DNA from: Galerina marginata
Lineage: Eukaryota; Basidiomycota; Agaricomycetes; Agaricales; Galerinaceae
NCBI GenBank assembly: GCA_023014335.1
Contig: JAECYW010000012.1
Coordinates: 124,001 to 188,000 of the forward strand
Reading direction: 5' to 3'
DNA length: 64,000 bases
The notes under the pieces were generated by a model, which made no database searches, had not been told where the DNA came from, and saw only the letters and a list, made by a program, of their open reading frames with translations. A program made the position numbers and the translations under genes. Each line of letters begins with the position of its first letter. Position 1 is the first letter of the stretch. Below are positions 23,246 through 36,168 of this stretch, in pieces.

Positions 23246-24367
23246 GTTATAGAGGTTTACGGCGAATATTGCGAGTTGCTTGGTCTAAGCGCAAGGGAGA
23301 GGCGAACAACCAGCGAGGTCAGCCGTTCTTCCTCTATTTAACTCTTTTCATAGGCTACGCACATGGAGCCTCTCGTGGCGCGGGTCACGATCGAAGGTGG
23401 ACCAGATAAGTGCATTTCCTTTCGGTGAAGTGACGGTGCCAGCAACCAAGTGACTGACAACCGAGCCATGCAATGGTGTGCAAAAGACAGTCGTGGAATA
23501 ATCCTGACCCATCTAGCCACGAACGCGTTTTGGGTGGATGTAGAACTCGTAACACAGAGGCTTTGGTGTTACATGACCTGGATAATCATTGAGCCTTGAC
23601 TTCGGGCGAGTGAGAAATTGAGAATGGGAGTTGAGTGGATTCATGGTAGATGTTGTTCAAATCCGGGTCGCTTTCCCTCCTGAAATGATGGCCAATTTTC
23701 TAGCAACCATCCATTGGGATGATTCCTGGGAGAGACTGAGCACCAGGATGACCGTAGTGCAGACAAAAGTTGAAAACCATCTCCAACCAAAATCTGTCAG
23801 AATAAATTAAGTACTGGACATCACGTGGCCGATTTTGCCCCCCCAAAAAGCACATGGATCTAGAACCACCACTTGACCACTACTGTAACTTAAGAGTTTG
23901 AACAGGAACTCCTGAGGGCACCTACAAAGGTAATATAAATTACTATCAACCGATTGGTGGCTTTTACGTCTTTATTTAAATAGCTGAGGCAAGCGATCCA
24001 CAACGCAAAATATGAAGTCGCGGACAAGTCGCGGAAGCTACTTGTGGGCGAAGCGATTCCAAACCTCTGAAGCCCAAAAATCTTCGATCCCTATGTTCTA
24101 GAGCCGCCTTTGCCTATAATTGGTGTAACGGCGTCAGCAATCAGGCGGCTATATTCAGCCCTCACACCAGCCCAGCGGGCAAGTGTTGGGTCTACGCTCA
24201 GAGGTTTAATGGATTGACCTGACTACTGGTGTGTTCCTTTGAAGTAATAATATTCTTGTTGCAAGTACGTCAAAGTCGACTTTCGGACAAATGATTACAG
24301 CACCAATGGATAGTGTGATCAATTGGGCATTTTGGAGGTACAGAAATATCGAGAAGTTTAGAATTCT
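23246..24367. other. Spacer between the esterase copies, partly duplicated
   Basis: No gene. The part at about 23330-23560, upstream of copy 1, is recognisably similar to 25700-25915, upstream of copy 2. Shared landmarks are GTGACG(A/G)TGCCAGC, GATGGTGTGCA and TTTTGGGTGGA. The duplicated unit therefore included promoter sequence. Confidence 0.6.
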
Positions 24368-25491
24368 TCAGCTTAACCATGTCGTCCACTGATTTTTCTG
24401 CCCTTCAATAACCTGCGCAATTTCTCGGGCAACAATACGATCTGCCTGCTCGCTGGGATGGAGTTCGTCGAACCTGGAATACGACATGAGCTCAGGATAA
24501 ATCTCGTCAGGCTGGTATAAGTTTACACGCACCATAAGAAGCTATCCCTGGCGCTTCCTGTTGCGGTTGTGCAAGTTCCGGTGGAACCGTTCAACTGGAA
24601 TACACAGGCATTAACAGCGCCAGTGACGTTGAGCGGAGCCGTGCCATTCAAATATAGTGCTGGATGGACCAACATGTCGGTGAAGAGGCTGTGAGAGTCA
24701 AATATTCCTGAAGATTACCTCGTCAGATACCATTCGAGAGATTTTACTACAAAACCAACCGATATGTGCCCCAGAGAGGGTTGGGGCAAGAGCCTGGAGC
24801 ATAATTTTTGTCAAGGCGTTTCCAGAAAGCACGAGCTCGGCCATGAATACACTCCATTCCGTCGTGTTACGCTGGGCGCTCCAAAAGCGATTGGGGTAAG
24901 AGTTGGGAGAATAAAGTGGTACTTTGTCCAATGGGAGCATCTGGATAAAAATGAGTGCACAATTACTGAGTCGGCACTTTGGAGGATGCTTACGTTTTGG
25001 AACAAGAAATTCCGTGCTCCGCTGGCGTAAAGCACTTTAACCCAGTTGATCATGCAGCTCGTCACGTCCACCAAGCTCGCTTTGTCGCTTCCTGTTAACA
25101 AGGCATTGGACCCGACGTCGTTTGTTCCAATCCACAGGGTATATAGGGTCTGGGCCGGGTTCAAAGTTCCCGCTTTCCCCGAAGTTGGGCTGGTTCCCGT
25201 CGCATTGAAGTATGTCGGGAGCTGGCTCTCGAAAAGAGAGGGGAATGGACGGAAGGTGATGTTATTCGAGCATGTAGCACCAGACCGCGCGAAGGGAAAT
25301 AGTTTGACTTTCGCAAATCCCGAAGCGTAAACCGGCCAGGCGGTACCTCCGTCGCCAACGCTGACGACGTCTGTGTAGCTATCACCAAAGGTCACAAGGT
25401 TTTTGATTTGTCCTGGGCTGACGCCGGCTCCAGCAACAATTTGAACGAAGGACAAGGCGAGGGAGAGGAGACTGGTTTTATATGATAACAT
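24368..25491 (-). CDS. Secreted GDSL/SGNH esterase (CE16-like), copy 2
   Basis: Tandem paralogue of the gene at 22135, with the same four-exon layout and the same stop context (TTWLS). I start at the internal Met at 25491 because it begins a clean signal peptide (MLSYKTSLLSLALSFVQ); an upstream in-frame ATG at 25518 would bury it. Block I is FGDSYTDV with Val where copy 1 has Gly after the Asp-Val; block III is IGTNDVG; block V is FDELHPSEQAD. The loop before block III is longer than in copy 1. All catalytic residues are kept, so both copies are probably active. Confidence 0.9.
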
Positions 25492-25527
25492 GACTGGACA
25501 CTTTTGCTGAAGGTCCAAAGCGCTAGG

Positions 25528-25535
25528 CTTTTATA
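25528..25535 (-). promoter_or_regulatory. TATA box of esterase copy 2
   Basis: TATAAAAG on the minus strand lies about 40 bases upstream of the chosen ATG at 25491, which supports that start and an inducible core promoter. Confidence 0.55.
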
Positions 25536-28379
25536 AGACAAAGCTCGACGCGCAAGATGACCAAAGGGGAGATTTTTTGCTCCAGAAATCGTGGTCGTCC
25601 TCGTATTTAACTGGTCTCTGCAACACGTTTTCTTGACCGAAATTTTCGAGAAGCCCATTGGATGTCTCTGTCTCTGACAATTTCATGTCATTTTCCCTGG
25701 AGAAGTAGGCTGCGCACGAGAAATATATCTGTGGCGAATGTCACAAGGGCACAAGGCTCACAGGAAGGGTCTGTGCTCTCCAGAGAGGTGACGATGCCAG
25801 CGACGAAGTGATTGAAAATCCGGGCCTTCGCGATGGTGTGCAGACCCATCCGTGGAATCATTCTGACGTATCCAGACAAAGACGTATTTTGGGTGGAGGT
25901 AGAAGATGAACTCGTAAGACAGGTGTTGACGTAGCACGGTCTCGATATTTTTAAGCTTTTATTCCTGGGAACGAGTGAGAATTAGAAGTTTGCTCTAGTC
26001 ACCGATAATTTTCCACCTGGATTTTTCACGAGCACTGAGGAGCACTTGAGGAGCATATCCAGATCATTTCCTCCCAGTTGATTGGGAGTCGAGCGAGCAG
26101 GTAACAAACTGGTAAGACAATAGCTTCACGTCAAGCCAAAAACACAACAGAAGTCCGTCAGAAACCACTTACACTAAATACACGGGAAGACAAAGTCGGA
26201 GCAGGTAGAAGTCAGAGGTAGAAACTGGTCAAGACGGCTGTGTCACGGTCAGCATTACGCTGAGGGATCCGGCCCGGCAACCGGCTGTTTGATCCGCCAA
26301 GAAATCACTCCGATTTGGGTATCACACCTTGGTCTCGATCTTCCATGTTGCGCCACTCATGTTTCGACGGTCGATGTTCAGGACTCTCAAACAAGCTCAT
26401 GATACTGTGGTTTTCAGCTTCCACAATTTCGTTGACGATCCTCTGGGAGCCATGGCTCCTCGTGGACCGTGACTATTTCGATGGTCGACACTGGCCGCTG
26501 AGGAATTGGGATTTCCACAGAGAGCTGATACTTCCGGGAAATGCATATCCAATCAGTTCCATGAACTGGCTGTATTAATGTAATTTTTTTTATAGGTTAA
26601 ACATCGAGCTTTTATGCAGGTCTGTTCCAGAAAAACCACTCTGAGGAGGCCAAGCGCACCAGGACGCGCTCGATCGAGGTCTAAGAACGCCGCAGCTTGT
26701 GCCTCTTAATCAAAGAAACCGTCCTCAATGCCTTTCCTGCTCTCACTTTTCTTCTGGCTGGACTTTATTTGGACTCATCCGACAGAAGATCTGTATCGGC
26801 TCTCTATTAATCTAATTTGCCGACCTGCGCCTGTCTTCGTTTCAACCCAACAATATGCGTGCTTTTTGAAGCAAGAGCAAGTCCTCGGAACCGCCATTCT
26901 ACGGGATCTAAAGCTCCTCCATGTGATCGGAGATATCACTCGTTGCGCAGTTCCAGTTGAACACTTGATTAACCTCCGTGGATTTCATTAAATCCCACCA
27001 GAGATTCGATCAGGTTTCCTCCTTGGAGGTGGTAGGACTAATGAACTTGTGTTCCTTTGGTCTATGTTTTTCTTTAACCGAATGGCCTATCGGTCTTTCC
27101 AATTCTTGGAGCTCGGCCAGCAATACAACTTGGACGGCTATACTTAGCGTCACTCCAGATATTTAGAATCACCTCGGGTCAAAAATTCCACGTCAAACGT
27201 GCTAAACTTATTCGCGGGAATGGTCACTAGGAGAAAGGTACTTATTTCCTCACTCCTCCCCGCATACACTCTAAAACAGCGTTTTGGACACTAATAGCTC
27301 CAGAGAAGACCGCGAATATAGGTCGCCTTCAGCATTTATATCCTTGATTGATCCCCATGTTTATACCACAGGGCATCTCATTTTTTCACAAGCTGGTGAC
27401 AACCTTCATGCATCTTCATAAGTAAGCCATATACTGCTTGACTTCCTTTGACCGGCTTTGGCTGCCTTCACGATTATGGCATTTTTCGGAAAATATAGCA
27501 TGGGCGTTGCATACGCCGTCAATCGATCCGTGGTTTGATATGACAAATATCTCATCCTCGTTGCTTCAGGCCCAAGCTTTTAACTCGTCGTGGGACGGGA
27601 ACAATATTGCAATGAAACGAATGCTTGTTCCGGCGGTCAAAAGCCAATAACCGCGGTACGCTTCGTTTCTTAACTGCGGAGATGACAAAAGCTCTGTAAC
27701 TCTTTTGCGCGGTCGGATACTTACGGATATAGTGACTGGTAGCAAGGCCTCCTTGACGCTATCAAGCCGGCGGTTGCAGGCTTTCCAACCAGCAGTCTTG
27801 TCATGGTGTATGTAAGAGGTTTTAAACTGCCTCAGAGTGTGATCCCTTCGATCCCCTCCTTCAGCGTCACCCAGAAGCCCGCAATTTCTCCTCCAATTAA
27901 TTCTGTATTATTGGTGGTTGGTTTACGGTTTCGTATCTCAACGACTTAAACTTGCCGGCCAATATTTTTGTGTGAGTCTAGACTCTACATCCTGTGCAAT
28001 TCCCACTGTAACTGATTCAGATGCGCTACTCTATGTTTCCTTCACTCAGCGTTAGGTGATTGATTTCTTGCGATTCCTGACTGGCCTACTCGTTTCCAAC
28101 CAACTCTCTGCAACTTTCTTGCCTTTGAAAGGAGACGCATTTCAAGCGAAGCTTCCTTTCTTCCGAACAGGACGGTGGCGCTTCCCACCCATGACGTTTG
28201 TGGCTGAACATGCGTGAGGAACGTGGGGCGTGGGAAGGAAGAAATAAAATCAAATGAGGTCATGCGAATATGATGATTTCTTGGATTGACAGCTCGCCTG
28301 GGGCGGACAACGAAGTTTGCGTGATGGTTCATAAGGCGAGACCGCGATCCCCCTCTCCGCTTGACCCTATACCACCACC
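25536..28379. other. Gene-poor stretch
   Basis: About 2.8 kb with many stop-broken frames. Open frames at 26315-26578, 26728-26991, 26978-27166 and 27438-27650 share no recognisable domain and do not join through plausible introns. The leftmost 400 bases belong to the duplicated esterase promoter. The rightmost 120 bases are the PalI leader. The rest is probably decayed sequence. Confidence 0.45.
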
Positions 28380-29400
28380 ATGTCCCGCGCTTTTTGCATT
28401 CCTGGCGTTTTGTTCCTTGTCTGTGCCCTCGTCCTCAGCTTTTTGGTGTCCGTTTCGTTGCCTTTCCTACCAGCAATTGATATCGCCCGCACCCACTTTG
28501 GAAATGGCCAGGTACAAACTGGGTCACAAGGAATATCGCAGATTCGCGTAAGTTTTCACCAAATACTCCTCTCCTGTCCCGGTGCTGAAGCCTATTCTTT
28601 TCAAGTTCGGTATCTGGTGAGAAACCACCACTTCACCATTCGAGTAAAAATCGTAAATTGACTCCTGTGAAGGGCGGCATGCTACTATGACACCAACGAT
28701 GCTCGTACATGTTTGAAAACTGGTACGTCCTCATGAAATTTCTTGGCTGTCGCTAATTCACCGAGCATGCCCACTACCCAAATAGGTCATGCCTACAACG
28801 TCGAAATTGCCAACCCCACCGGATCTCATACAGCGAACGTTCGTAAAGCGTGGACTCGCGGGCTTGCTGTTCACCCTGTTGGTGAGATATCGCCTTCTTC
28901 CTCGGCGAACCCTTCTAAACTTTGTTCGTAGCCACGGCTGCCACATTCATCGCATTGCTGCTCTCTTTGTCCACTCATATCACGGTGACGCTGATTGCGT
29001 CAATAATGTCCTTCCTAGCGGCGCTATTAACGCTGATAGCATTTGCCATTGATATCGCCCTCTTTGCCCTCGTCAAACACGAAATGAACAAGCTCCAAAT
29101 CGGCGCCAACACAATTACTGCACCAGGTTCGTCATAGGTCCTTTTTTTTTCTCACGCGGAAACTACCCCTTTTCGTATTTATTAAAATTTCCTATGATTT
29201 TATATCTGCGGTCCTCCCTGTTCTATGCTAATTTTGACCGTTTAGGCTTTTGGATGACTTTCGTCACTCTCATCCTTCTCTTACTCGCTGGGTGCACAGT
29301 CTGTTTCGGTCGTCGTCGGGATCGCATGTCTGGCGCCACCACCTCATACCCAATGTCCTCGACCAAAGGTGGATTCTTCTCGAGATTCCGCCGTAACTAG
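28380..29400 (+). CDS. RIM9: PalI/Rim9-type pH-sensing membrane protein
   Basis: Six exons: 28380-28547, 28606-28616 (11 nt), 28673-28722, 28786-28881, 28932-29126 and 29246-29400; total 224 residues, all phases closed. TM1 lies at residues 8-30. The extracellular loop carries IDIARTHFG, then FGIW (partly supplied by the 11-nt exon) and two cysteines in CYYDTNDARTC. TM2-TM4 follow (ATAATFIALLLSLS, LIASIMSFLAALLTLIAF, FWMTFVTLILLLLAG), with a basic Ser-rich tail. PalI/Rim9 (SUR7/PalI family) assists the PalH/Rim21 receptor in the alkaline pH Rim101/PacC pathway at the plasma membrane. Confidence 0.88.
28606..28616 (+). other. 11-nt internal microexon of the PalI gene
   Basis: TTCGGTATCTG is bounded by TTTTCAAG and GTGAGA. 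Including it restores the frame and rebuilds the family's F-G-I-W motif with the first base of the next exon. Skipping it breaks the frame. Confidence 0.8.
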
Positions 29401-30665
29401 ATTGGAGTGCGACGACAGACCGCGTTGATCGTCATGTTCCAATACCAAAATGATCATGGTCGACCATTGCTCTCACGATCCCCATTACCCTAATTCCCCG
29501 GATCTGCCTTTACAATATCACGTCTTCACTTGCTACCTGCTACAGACATTTCGCCATTGCTCCAGTCTTCATACCCATACTTCTCCACCATTCAAATCAA
29601 GAGCTGATATTAATATTGATGTAGATACACGCCAGTGTTTTGAATTTCGGTCTTTCGAGTGTAGTTTGTTCTGACAGTTATACACATCATTGGTTCTTGT
29701 CGATATATCTGAATTCCTTCCGCAGGGAAAACATCAATTCCGGCGAGCCTCCGCGGATCACTCGTATGGTGCCAACAGATCCTCTTGTGACTACGATACC
29801 ACATAGTTCAAAGAAAATGGTACGATAAGTTGAGTTTGCGACATAGCTTTTTGAAGTTTAGTTCCATTACCAATACTTGCAATACCTATTTACAACGAAC
29901 CTTTGATAAGTTCTTCGTGATAAGATATTGATGAGTACCGTATGGATTCCGAAATTGGGGCTGCAGTTATTTTAGAATAAGGAATCGGGTTTCGCGGAAA
30001 TGGCTTGCTTTTCGGAACGGTGTCCAATGCGCGTTCTCTAATTGGGTGTCAGGACACCGCCTATCAAACGTGGGATCGTTTTATCTAATCTGCGGGACAA
30101 TTCGGAACACTCTCGCGCCTTCGCATCAAAAGCCGAACAGTACTCATCGAGGTCAGGACACAGGTATTAGAGGGTAATAGGAAAACCTGACTCGATATAT
30201 AACTGGGTAGCACTGCCTGAAGAGTGTGACAAAACTACCACAAGTACCAAATATCTCTTTCAAGTAGAACTGGAATAATTGATTGGGCCATGGTGTGACT
30301 GACTGACCAGCGAATTTTGAGCGAATTCCTAATTTAAGCGCCCGAAATGTTGCAGAAGAAGCCGACGCAAGAACGATCGAACCCTCCGCCCTGATGATTT
30401 ACTCCAAATGGCCAGTTGGGTCACACAGACTACTGGTCGATGCGCAGAAAGGAGAGATAAAGCAAGTGCCAATGGGACGGAAATGGTATGAACGCTGTGT
30501 CGGGACTGCAAGTTAAGGCAGTGCGACGTGAACGCGTGACTGGCCAATCGATGGTTTTTCGAGTATTTGGATATCGAAAAGCAACTATTAAAGCCGACAA
30601 TAGATTTGGTTAATAATCAAGAACGTAGTAACGTTCACTCACCCAAATTTTGACTCCACTTCAAA
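29401..30665. other. Intergenic, no gene seen
   Basis: PalI 3' flank and upstream region of the PPxY protein. Several short frames have no domain support. No RNA gene or repeat recognised. Confidence 0.45.
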
Positions 30666-31282
30666 ATGTCGCCCCGCGTTGTTCCATACTACATCGTAAG
30701 GAGCTTACTAAGGCTCCCGACCACATCCGCGCCTGATGTCCGCGACGCGACGACGAACATGAATGTGCAGATAGTCGGAGGAAACATCGCTCAGCCTCCC
30801 CCCGCACACAACCACGAATCGATGGCAGCGAGTATGAACTTCGTGGGTGCGACATCACAGTACCCTCCTCCTCCGTACACCTACTTAAGTAGTCGTGACA
30901 CACCTCCGCAATATACTCCTCGACAAATTCTCCCAACAAACAGCGAATGGCATACGAATTTTTCTGCTTTGATGGACCGCCTTCGTGAGTCACCAATATT
31001 TTGACCAGTCTCTACGCCGTTGATTGGTGATGCCGTGTGTCTATAGGGCAGAGGGTGGCGACGCGCCTCATAGCAGTCTTCATGGTGTTTTGCCGATGGA
31101 GCGAGCCCGCTTTCACGATACCATTGGCAGCTCGCCGCCGATCTGACACCATCGAGGCAGCATTGAATGGAAGCCCACTGGCTAGATATCTGTTGATCCT
31201 CATAGCAATATTCGCGGTTTTGGCAGTCACGGCTCTCGTTCTGAAAAACATTCATGGTACTGGGGGCAGTCGACACGAGTAA
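30666..31282 (+). CDS. Small single-pass membrane protein with two PPxY motifs
   Basis: Two exons, 30666-30984 and 31047-31282, with a 62-bp intron; 184 residues. The N-terminal half is hydrophilic and proline-rich, with PPPY at about residue 70 and PPQY at about residue 80, both matching the PPxY consensus bound by WW domains. A membrane segment (YLLILIAIFAVLAVTALVL) lies near residue 160, leaving a tail of about 13 residues. No signal peptide is seen. By analogy with yeast Bsd2/Tre1-type adaptors it could recruit an Rsp5/NEDD4-class ubiquitin ligase to a membrane. This is inference; the protein itself matches no family I recognise. Confidence 0.6.
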
Positions 31283-34200
31283 CGCAGGAAATGACACGAA
31301 CTCTTACTCGCGTAATATTTTTAGGATACCCAGCATCTCTTCAGGTGTTACTGTCGTGCTTTCTTGTTTTGATATTGTATCATTATCCGTATTAGTGTAT
31401 GCGCATTTTTTTTCTTCTTTGATTCCAAGAACAGTGTGCGGGGCGCAGCCAGAGATGCAGTATGTAGGAGTGGGGGAAGTTTATCTGCAAGAATTCTCAT
31501 CGATAATTGATAACGGCTAGGAAGACAGGCACAGGGGGGAGACCCACGCACACGTGAACGACAAAACCCACCCATGACGGACGGTAGCTGGAGCGACTGT
31601 CTCGCTGACTCTCATCACCATCGTCAGCGAAAGACGAGCGTCTACTTTCACACACACAGCTTATGGACGTGGAGTGGGATTCCTAGAGGCGAAAATCAGG
31701 GCAAAAAACAAGGTGATTCGGACTCGAAAATGCCAAGCTCTTACTGATGTCCTCGTATACAGACATTCAACAGGTCGAATGATTGGCTGTGCATGCCACC
31801 TATATAGCAGAGTTGGTGGTGGTGGGCCATCCATGACGTGCATGACAAAGGACCCGGGTGAGTATCGCGAGGCATTTGTGCACTGAAGTTACTGGCGGAG
31901 AGCAGCAAAAGGATGAGCGGACCGACGTCAATGACGATATTCGCCGGTCCGTAAACAGGCACAGGAAAAAACATAAATGGTTTCCGAGTAGAAACAGAGC
32001 AGAGACTTCTCGAATTCCACAATGGCAAGGTTATGCGAGAGTCGGTATTGCACCTAGAAACCCGGTACCGCGGAAGGGAGTCAATTAAAACCGCACTCTG
32101 GACGAAGGTCATTGTCGAAGATGGTATCCTCCGAGACTCGGAGAAAGATAATTAGGAACAAGAGTTCCGTTCCGAATGTAGGTCGTGACGGACGACGAAG
32201 GCAACGAATCCGTGCGACCAGGAAGCAGTCAGGCGGGCAACCAGAGTTACGAGTTTCGTCGGAAATGCCGATGAACCACGGAGGCGAGTGAGCCCATGAC
32301 ATCACAGGGCCGACCCTCGCGCCCTGCATAGCGACGCCTCGTGAACGCGCCAGGGCTTGATCTGCGTCTGGACGCCGAAGAAAATTAGAAAATAGAGGTC
32401 GGTGATTTCGGAACTGAGTGTCGTACACTCACGGCAAGAGTGTATTATCCTGAAAAATTTCACAGGTCGTTAACGCACGATGCCAACGGTACAACATAAT
32501 CGCTCACCGGTACCGCCAACGAATCTGGGCAGAAATATGGGAAAGGAGTCGGACCAGCGTTCGGGCTCTAAAGAACCACCCAATGGCAAGCTGCAGAAGC
32601 AAAAGGTAAAGTACCTACGCGTCTACACACCTCGTGTGTGGCGCTTGAAACACGTACCCAGACTCCTGAGGTTATGTTTTGGACACCAAAATATTCGTCG
32701 ATCTATCTCCAAGTACACCCAGCCCTTCACATTTTCAAAGGAGGTGAGGAATATCAACAGCAACCGCACATGAAAAGTCAGGATCAGGTCTCGTACGGTT
32801 TTTCAGGAGGAAAAAAATCGAAATGGTGCCATGGACCATTGGATGGTTGTGGTCGGGAGCAAGAGGATCAACGAAAGCCAACATGCGGCGCGCGCACTGC
32901 CAATTTCAACTTGGAAGTCCGCTCATCGAGTCAATCCCCCTTCTTTGTCTCGAACAATCATATCCCTCAGGAGTTTCCCATGAATCCCATAATTAAGACC
33001 CAGGTGGCCACTTCGTTCGAATTTTCAAGGCGCATGCAGTCAGAAAAGTCAAGAAACAAGGCTCCTGATATATTTTCTCCTTTTTGCTCGAACATGGGAG
33101 CGTTGGAGCAAGGGAACGCGGGCTAAGAGATCGTGAGTCACCGGCACTGATTACCTATTCGACTATTGCCTTTCACTCGCTATGAATCATAGATAGCGCT
33201 CTCGAGATCCCCGCTCCTTTTGACCTCTCCGTTGCAGGGTGAGTTAAATTGGCTAGGGATGTACCAGGACTCGAACCGAGTTAGTCATTTTATATGACCG
33301 AGTGGAATCTCGTTTGTTCTTGAAAATGTTCCTCATCAGGTACTCATAAATTTTTTATCAAGCGCCCACATTTGTGGTCCTATTTCGGCTCCGCTAGACT
33401 CGTGGCGCTTTCCAGATTGGAGGGTTGGCAAGCCCAAAAAATTTCGAAATCCAACTCTGGGCGGCATCTGGCGGCAGTTCACTCGTTTCCTTGCCATTCC
33501 ACCATATTTTAGGCACCGAAGGCGTGGCAGTGCCCATCTCTGTTAACCTGCACTAGCCACATGAATTCAACGTGGAGATTTCCGTGTTTCCTCCATATGT
33601 TTTCCTCGGGCCTGGGCTGTTGGCTTGCTCTTACCGCCAATCTCTGAATCTCTCCGGTTATATCCTCGCCTTTTGGTTGCCGCACTTATAGATCGTGGTC
33701 TATTACCGTTTCGTTCTAGAACCTAGTATAAATGGTTTATCAAGAACGTCTTGACTGGCCAGCCTAAGTCCTAGGAAGTCCTGTCACTTTCTCGATGGAG
33801 GCCCATCCGGCCACTCGATTGGTGGATCTTCGTCGCGTTCGGCAATGAATGATCGCACCCCTGTCAGCGGGTTGAAAGAGCAGGATATTTACGTCGCTCC
33901 GCATGCAATAAGCTCGAGCTACTTTAGAGTTTTTCTTTGCGTGCAAAGGATATGAAACCTGCCTAGTTGTTAGCTTCACGCCAGCTGATTACTCCGAAAT
34001 TGGATGGGTTTCTCATGGATGCAACAAGTCCGAGAAACGCTTTGACACCGGTCGGCGGGCTGGGAACGATAACTGAGCGCCTACATCACCGATTTAGTAT
34101 GTGAACCTGCCAAAGTATCCCATAGCATCCCGCAACCGCGATGCGAGCATGACCTGGCATGGGATATTGAACGTGATTGACGATAGCCCGACAATAGCCC

Positions 34201-36168
34201 ATGCTCCCTCGACAGCAAGAGATCCCCATCGGCGAGTGTTCACGACAATAATCAGAAATATTTCTTGTCTCCGGTCGGTCGTGAACCATGCCGTCTCCTA
34301 TCGGACACAGTATATTTATTGTTGCGCCGAGATACCTCTCACGGCATGTTCGACGACGATCCGAGGGGCCAAAAATCTCATGTCCTGTATTCATGACTCG
34401 AAATCTCGTCCGAATCGCCTGCGGAATGCGGAAATTCAGAAGGGAATTTTACATGTAAACGGATTTTGCACCCCAGATTACCGTAACGCTGCGCGACTTT
34501 TTGTTTCGTCCGAGGACTCATCGAGGACTCATGACTTGCTCATGACACGGCACTAATTGATGAGGTTTGATTGCAGACCAGTGTTTTGTCGTGGACGAAA
34601 AGGCAAGAGGGGGACAAGAATGGGGTTCCGAGCTGAAGGTCGTCCAGACGTTGTGCCCACCGTTCACCGCGTTGCTGATACTATTTGCTCGGAGAAGGCT
34701 AACCTAATGTTATAATCAACGCCGCATGCCACTTGCTGTGTTACGCCTGCAAAGTAACGTACAAGATTAAGGGATATGATCAGGTTGCCACGTGGGGAGG
34801 CATCCGGTTCGGGGAGATTGACGGACCTAGATATTAAAATATTACAATATCATTTGGCTCTGGGTGGCCGCTTCCATGTCTCTTGCGAGACATTAAATTT
34901 GTGATTGTATTGGTATTGAGGTAATATTTCGCATCATGTCTCCGTCCCCACAAGATGACACGGTTTGGCCTGGAAGTAACCCTATTTCTTCCCAAGCGTT
35001 TCAAGTCCGGTTGCCTATAAAACCAAGCCTGCCGATTGTCCATATCCCCTCATCCTATCCCGCAACCTGTGGTGTGCGACAAAACGGCATACGCCCCTCT
35101 CTTCCTCTCCTCAGACCTATTACTTTAATACTTATTCTCGAACAATGTGCAAACACGAAATGTACGGGTTTTTTGGACTTGTCGCGTTGGTCGTTGGCTG
35201 ACTGGACGCGTTTCTTTCAGAATCGGAGACTTTTATAGGGGCTGTGGGGTATTTCGCGTTCGACACGTTCAGTTTCCTAGAGACTGACTCTGGATTATAG
35301 CATTTCCATGGCCGGTATTATACTGGCGAGACCTTCGACTGCAACAACGATCTCTGCAAGACCAGTCGAGCTCACAGGCACAAGACGGCCAATAACTGTG
35401 GTTGTCAAGAAGTGCGTAGCGTTTTACCACCACACCTCCGTGTATCTCTGATTTATCCATCTACAGGTCGTGATTGAGGAGCGCCGCATTCAAAATATGT
35501 TCCAAATCCCTTTCCCCGAATGCCAACGCACTTCACGCTGAGCCGCACATCGACATATTCGATCTCTCCTTCCGATCTCTCCTCACTCGTCTTATGGTAA
35601 TTACAAATAGGTTTTGAAGGGTTTGCGTCATCATGCTTTGTTATTACATTTCTTTTATTCGAACGCATTTGCTATCGTGCAGTATCATGTATCCTATACC
35701 CTCACTAATTTTCCTCGTCGCTCCCCTATGTAGCTATATTGCATCATATACTTTACCCATCGCTTTTGATACCTAACTAGAATAATATTTGCTCTCTTGA
35801 CTTGTTGACCCTAACTCTCGCAGAAAATCTTTGAGTGAACGTCAATATCAATTATCATCACTACGAAGTTAGTATTTCCCAATGCCACCCCTTGTCCGTG
35901 TCGGTAGCCTGATTCCGACGATGCCAACATCTCCAAGTTTTAACTTATTATAGGATCGCCGACATTGACAAGCCAACAAGCCGAATTGATTGACACAACC
36001 CGAACCACGTGTATTTCGATTATCGACGTGTTTGGCCTTGGACACGAGTGCGTGGTCTCCTTTGCTCTGCACCACCATAACATCCCACAGCTTGAGCTAT
36101 CCACCTCTTCAATTTCGTGAGTTTATTCACCGGGCTATACTCCCCTGAACTTATAATATTGAACTATA
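31283..36168. other. Gene-poor island of about 4.9 kb
   Basis: The longest frames (32638-33126 with 162 codons, 34101-34556 with 151 codons, 32480-32773) lack recognisable domains and cannot be chained convincingly. Composition shifts between AT-rich and mixed blocks, which suggests mosaic decayed DNA. A box-B-like GGTTCGAGTCC string (minus strand, about 33268-33278) does not fold into a tRNA. No terminal inverted repeats were found by eye. A fast-evolving or unannotated gene cannot be excluded. Confidence 0.45.

Noticed and set aside
32480..33126. Two overlapping frames of 97 and 162 codons
   Set aside because: Low-complexity polar sequence with no domain; no convincing splice joining them into one protein.
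33262..33345. tRNA-like box B (GGTTCGAGTCC, minus strand) and a box A-like string
   Set aside because: The T-stem does not pair in the canonical way, box A is on the opposite strand, and no cloverleaf can be drawn.
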